DNA from: an uncultured bacterium
GTDB lineage: Bacteria; Actinomycetota; Coriobacteriia; Coriobacteriales; Coriobacteriaceae
Length of the DNA stretch: 5,650 nt
Direction of reading: 5' to 3'
NCBI GenBank assembly: GCA_905216045.1
Contig: CAJMSL010000125.1
Span: 1-5,650, forward strand
Part shown: positions 5,648 through 5,650 of the stretch, piece after piece
Layout of the letters: each line of letters opens with the position of its first letter
How positions within the stretch are numbered: position 1 is the stretch's first letter
Position numbers and translations under genes: made by a program
Notes under the pieces: generated by a model
Database searches by the model: none
What the model saw: only the letters and a program-made list of their open reading frames with translations
Told to the model about the DNA's origin: nothing

Positions 5648-5650
5648 CAT
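5633..5650 (+). other. Probable ribosome site and start of the next gene (likely pstC), cut by the window edge
   Basis: AAGGGGAG (5633-5640) is followed 8 nt later by AT at 5649-5650, the last two bases. If the next base is G, a gene starts there, 1 nt after the pstS stop codon. A permease gene pstC commonly follows pstS. Only the purine-rich site and AT are seen; the rest is inference. Confidence 0.4.

Noticed and set aside
4757..5650. A 297-codon open frame on the minus strand across pstS
   Set aside because: It mirrors the well-supported pstS gene, has no domain I recognise, and lacks a sensible start or context.

Overview
The window reads as a stretch of the division and cell wall (dcw) cluster of a GC-rich actinobacterium, most likely a member of the Coriobacteriia and plausibly Collinsella or a close relative. 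This rests on the gene order murC-murB-ftsQ-ftsZ with no ftsA, the long basic Pro/Ala/Ser/Lys-rich cytoplasmic tail on FtsQ, a pgeF gene right after ftsZ, and protein texture. It is inference, because no search could be run. Everything is on the + strand. TAA, TAG and TGA are all used as gene stops.

Layout. Positions 2-319 are the 3' end of murC, which carries an in-frame TAG at 8-10 where the family has an aromatic residue. After a 5-nt gap comes a full-length murB (325-1236). ftsQ (1193-2449) overlaps the end of murB by 44 nt and has its own Shine-Dalgarno sequence inside murB. A 199-nt AT-richer gap (2450-2648) holds four short inverted repeats and promoter-like hexamers. It leads into ftsZ (2649-3803), which ends at a strong intrinsic terminator (3830-3862). 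A second gap (3804-4013) has a dyad around a TATAAA box and a 5'-leader hairpin. A new unit then starts: pgeF (4014-4814), coupled by an ATGA overlap to a phosphate-binding lipoprotein gene of the PstS type (4811-5647). The last bases look like the Shine-Dalgarno and first two start-codon bases of the next gene, probably pstC.

How the genes work together. MurB makes UDP-MurNAc and MurC adds the first L-alanine. FtsQ and FtsZ belong to the division machinery. PgeF removes L-serine that MurC-type ligases mis-incorporate, so it connects functionally to murC at the other end of the window. The terminator, however, places pgeF in a separate transcription unit with phosphate uptake.

The two points most worth checking are the in-frame stop in murC and an alanine at the position of the catalytic serine of MurB. 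No wholly new system is visible: every gene belongs to a known family. No tRNA, rRNA, CRISPR array or mobile element was seen.
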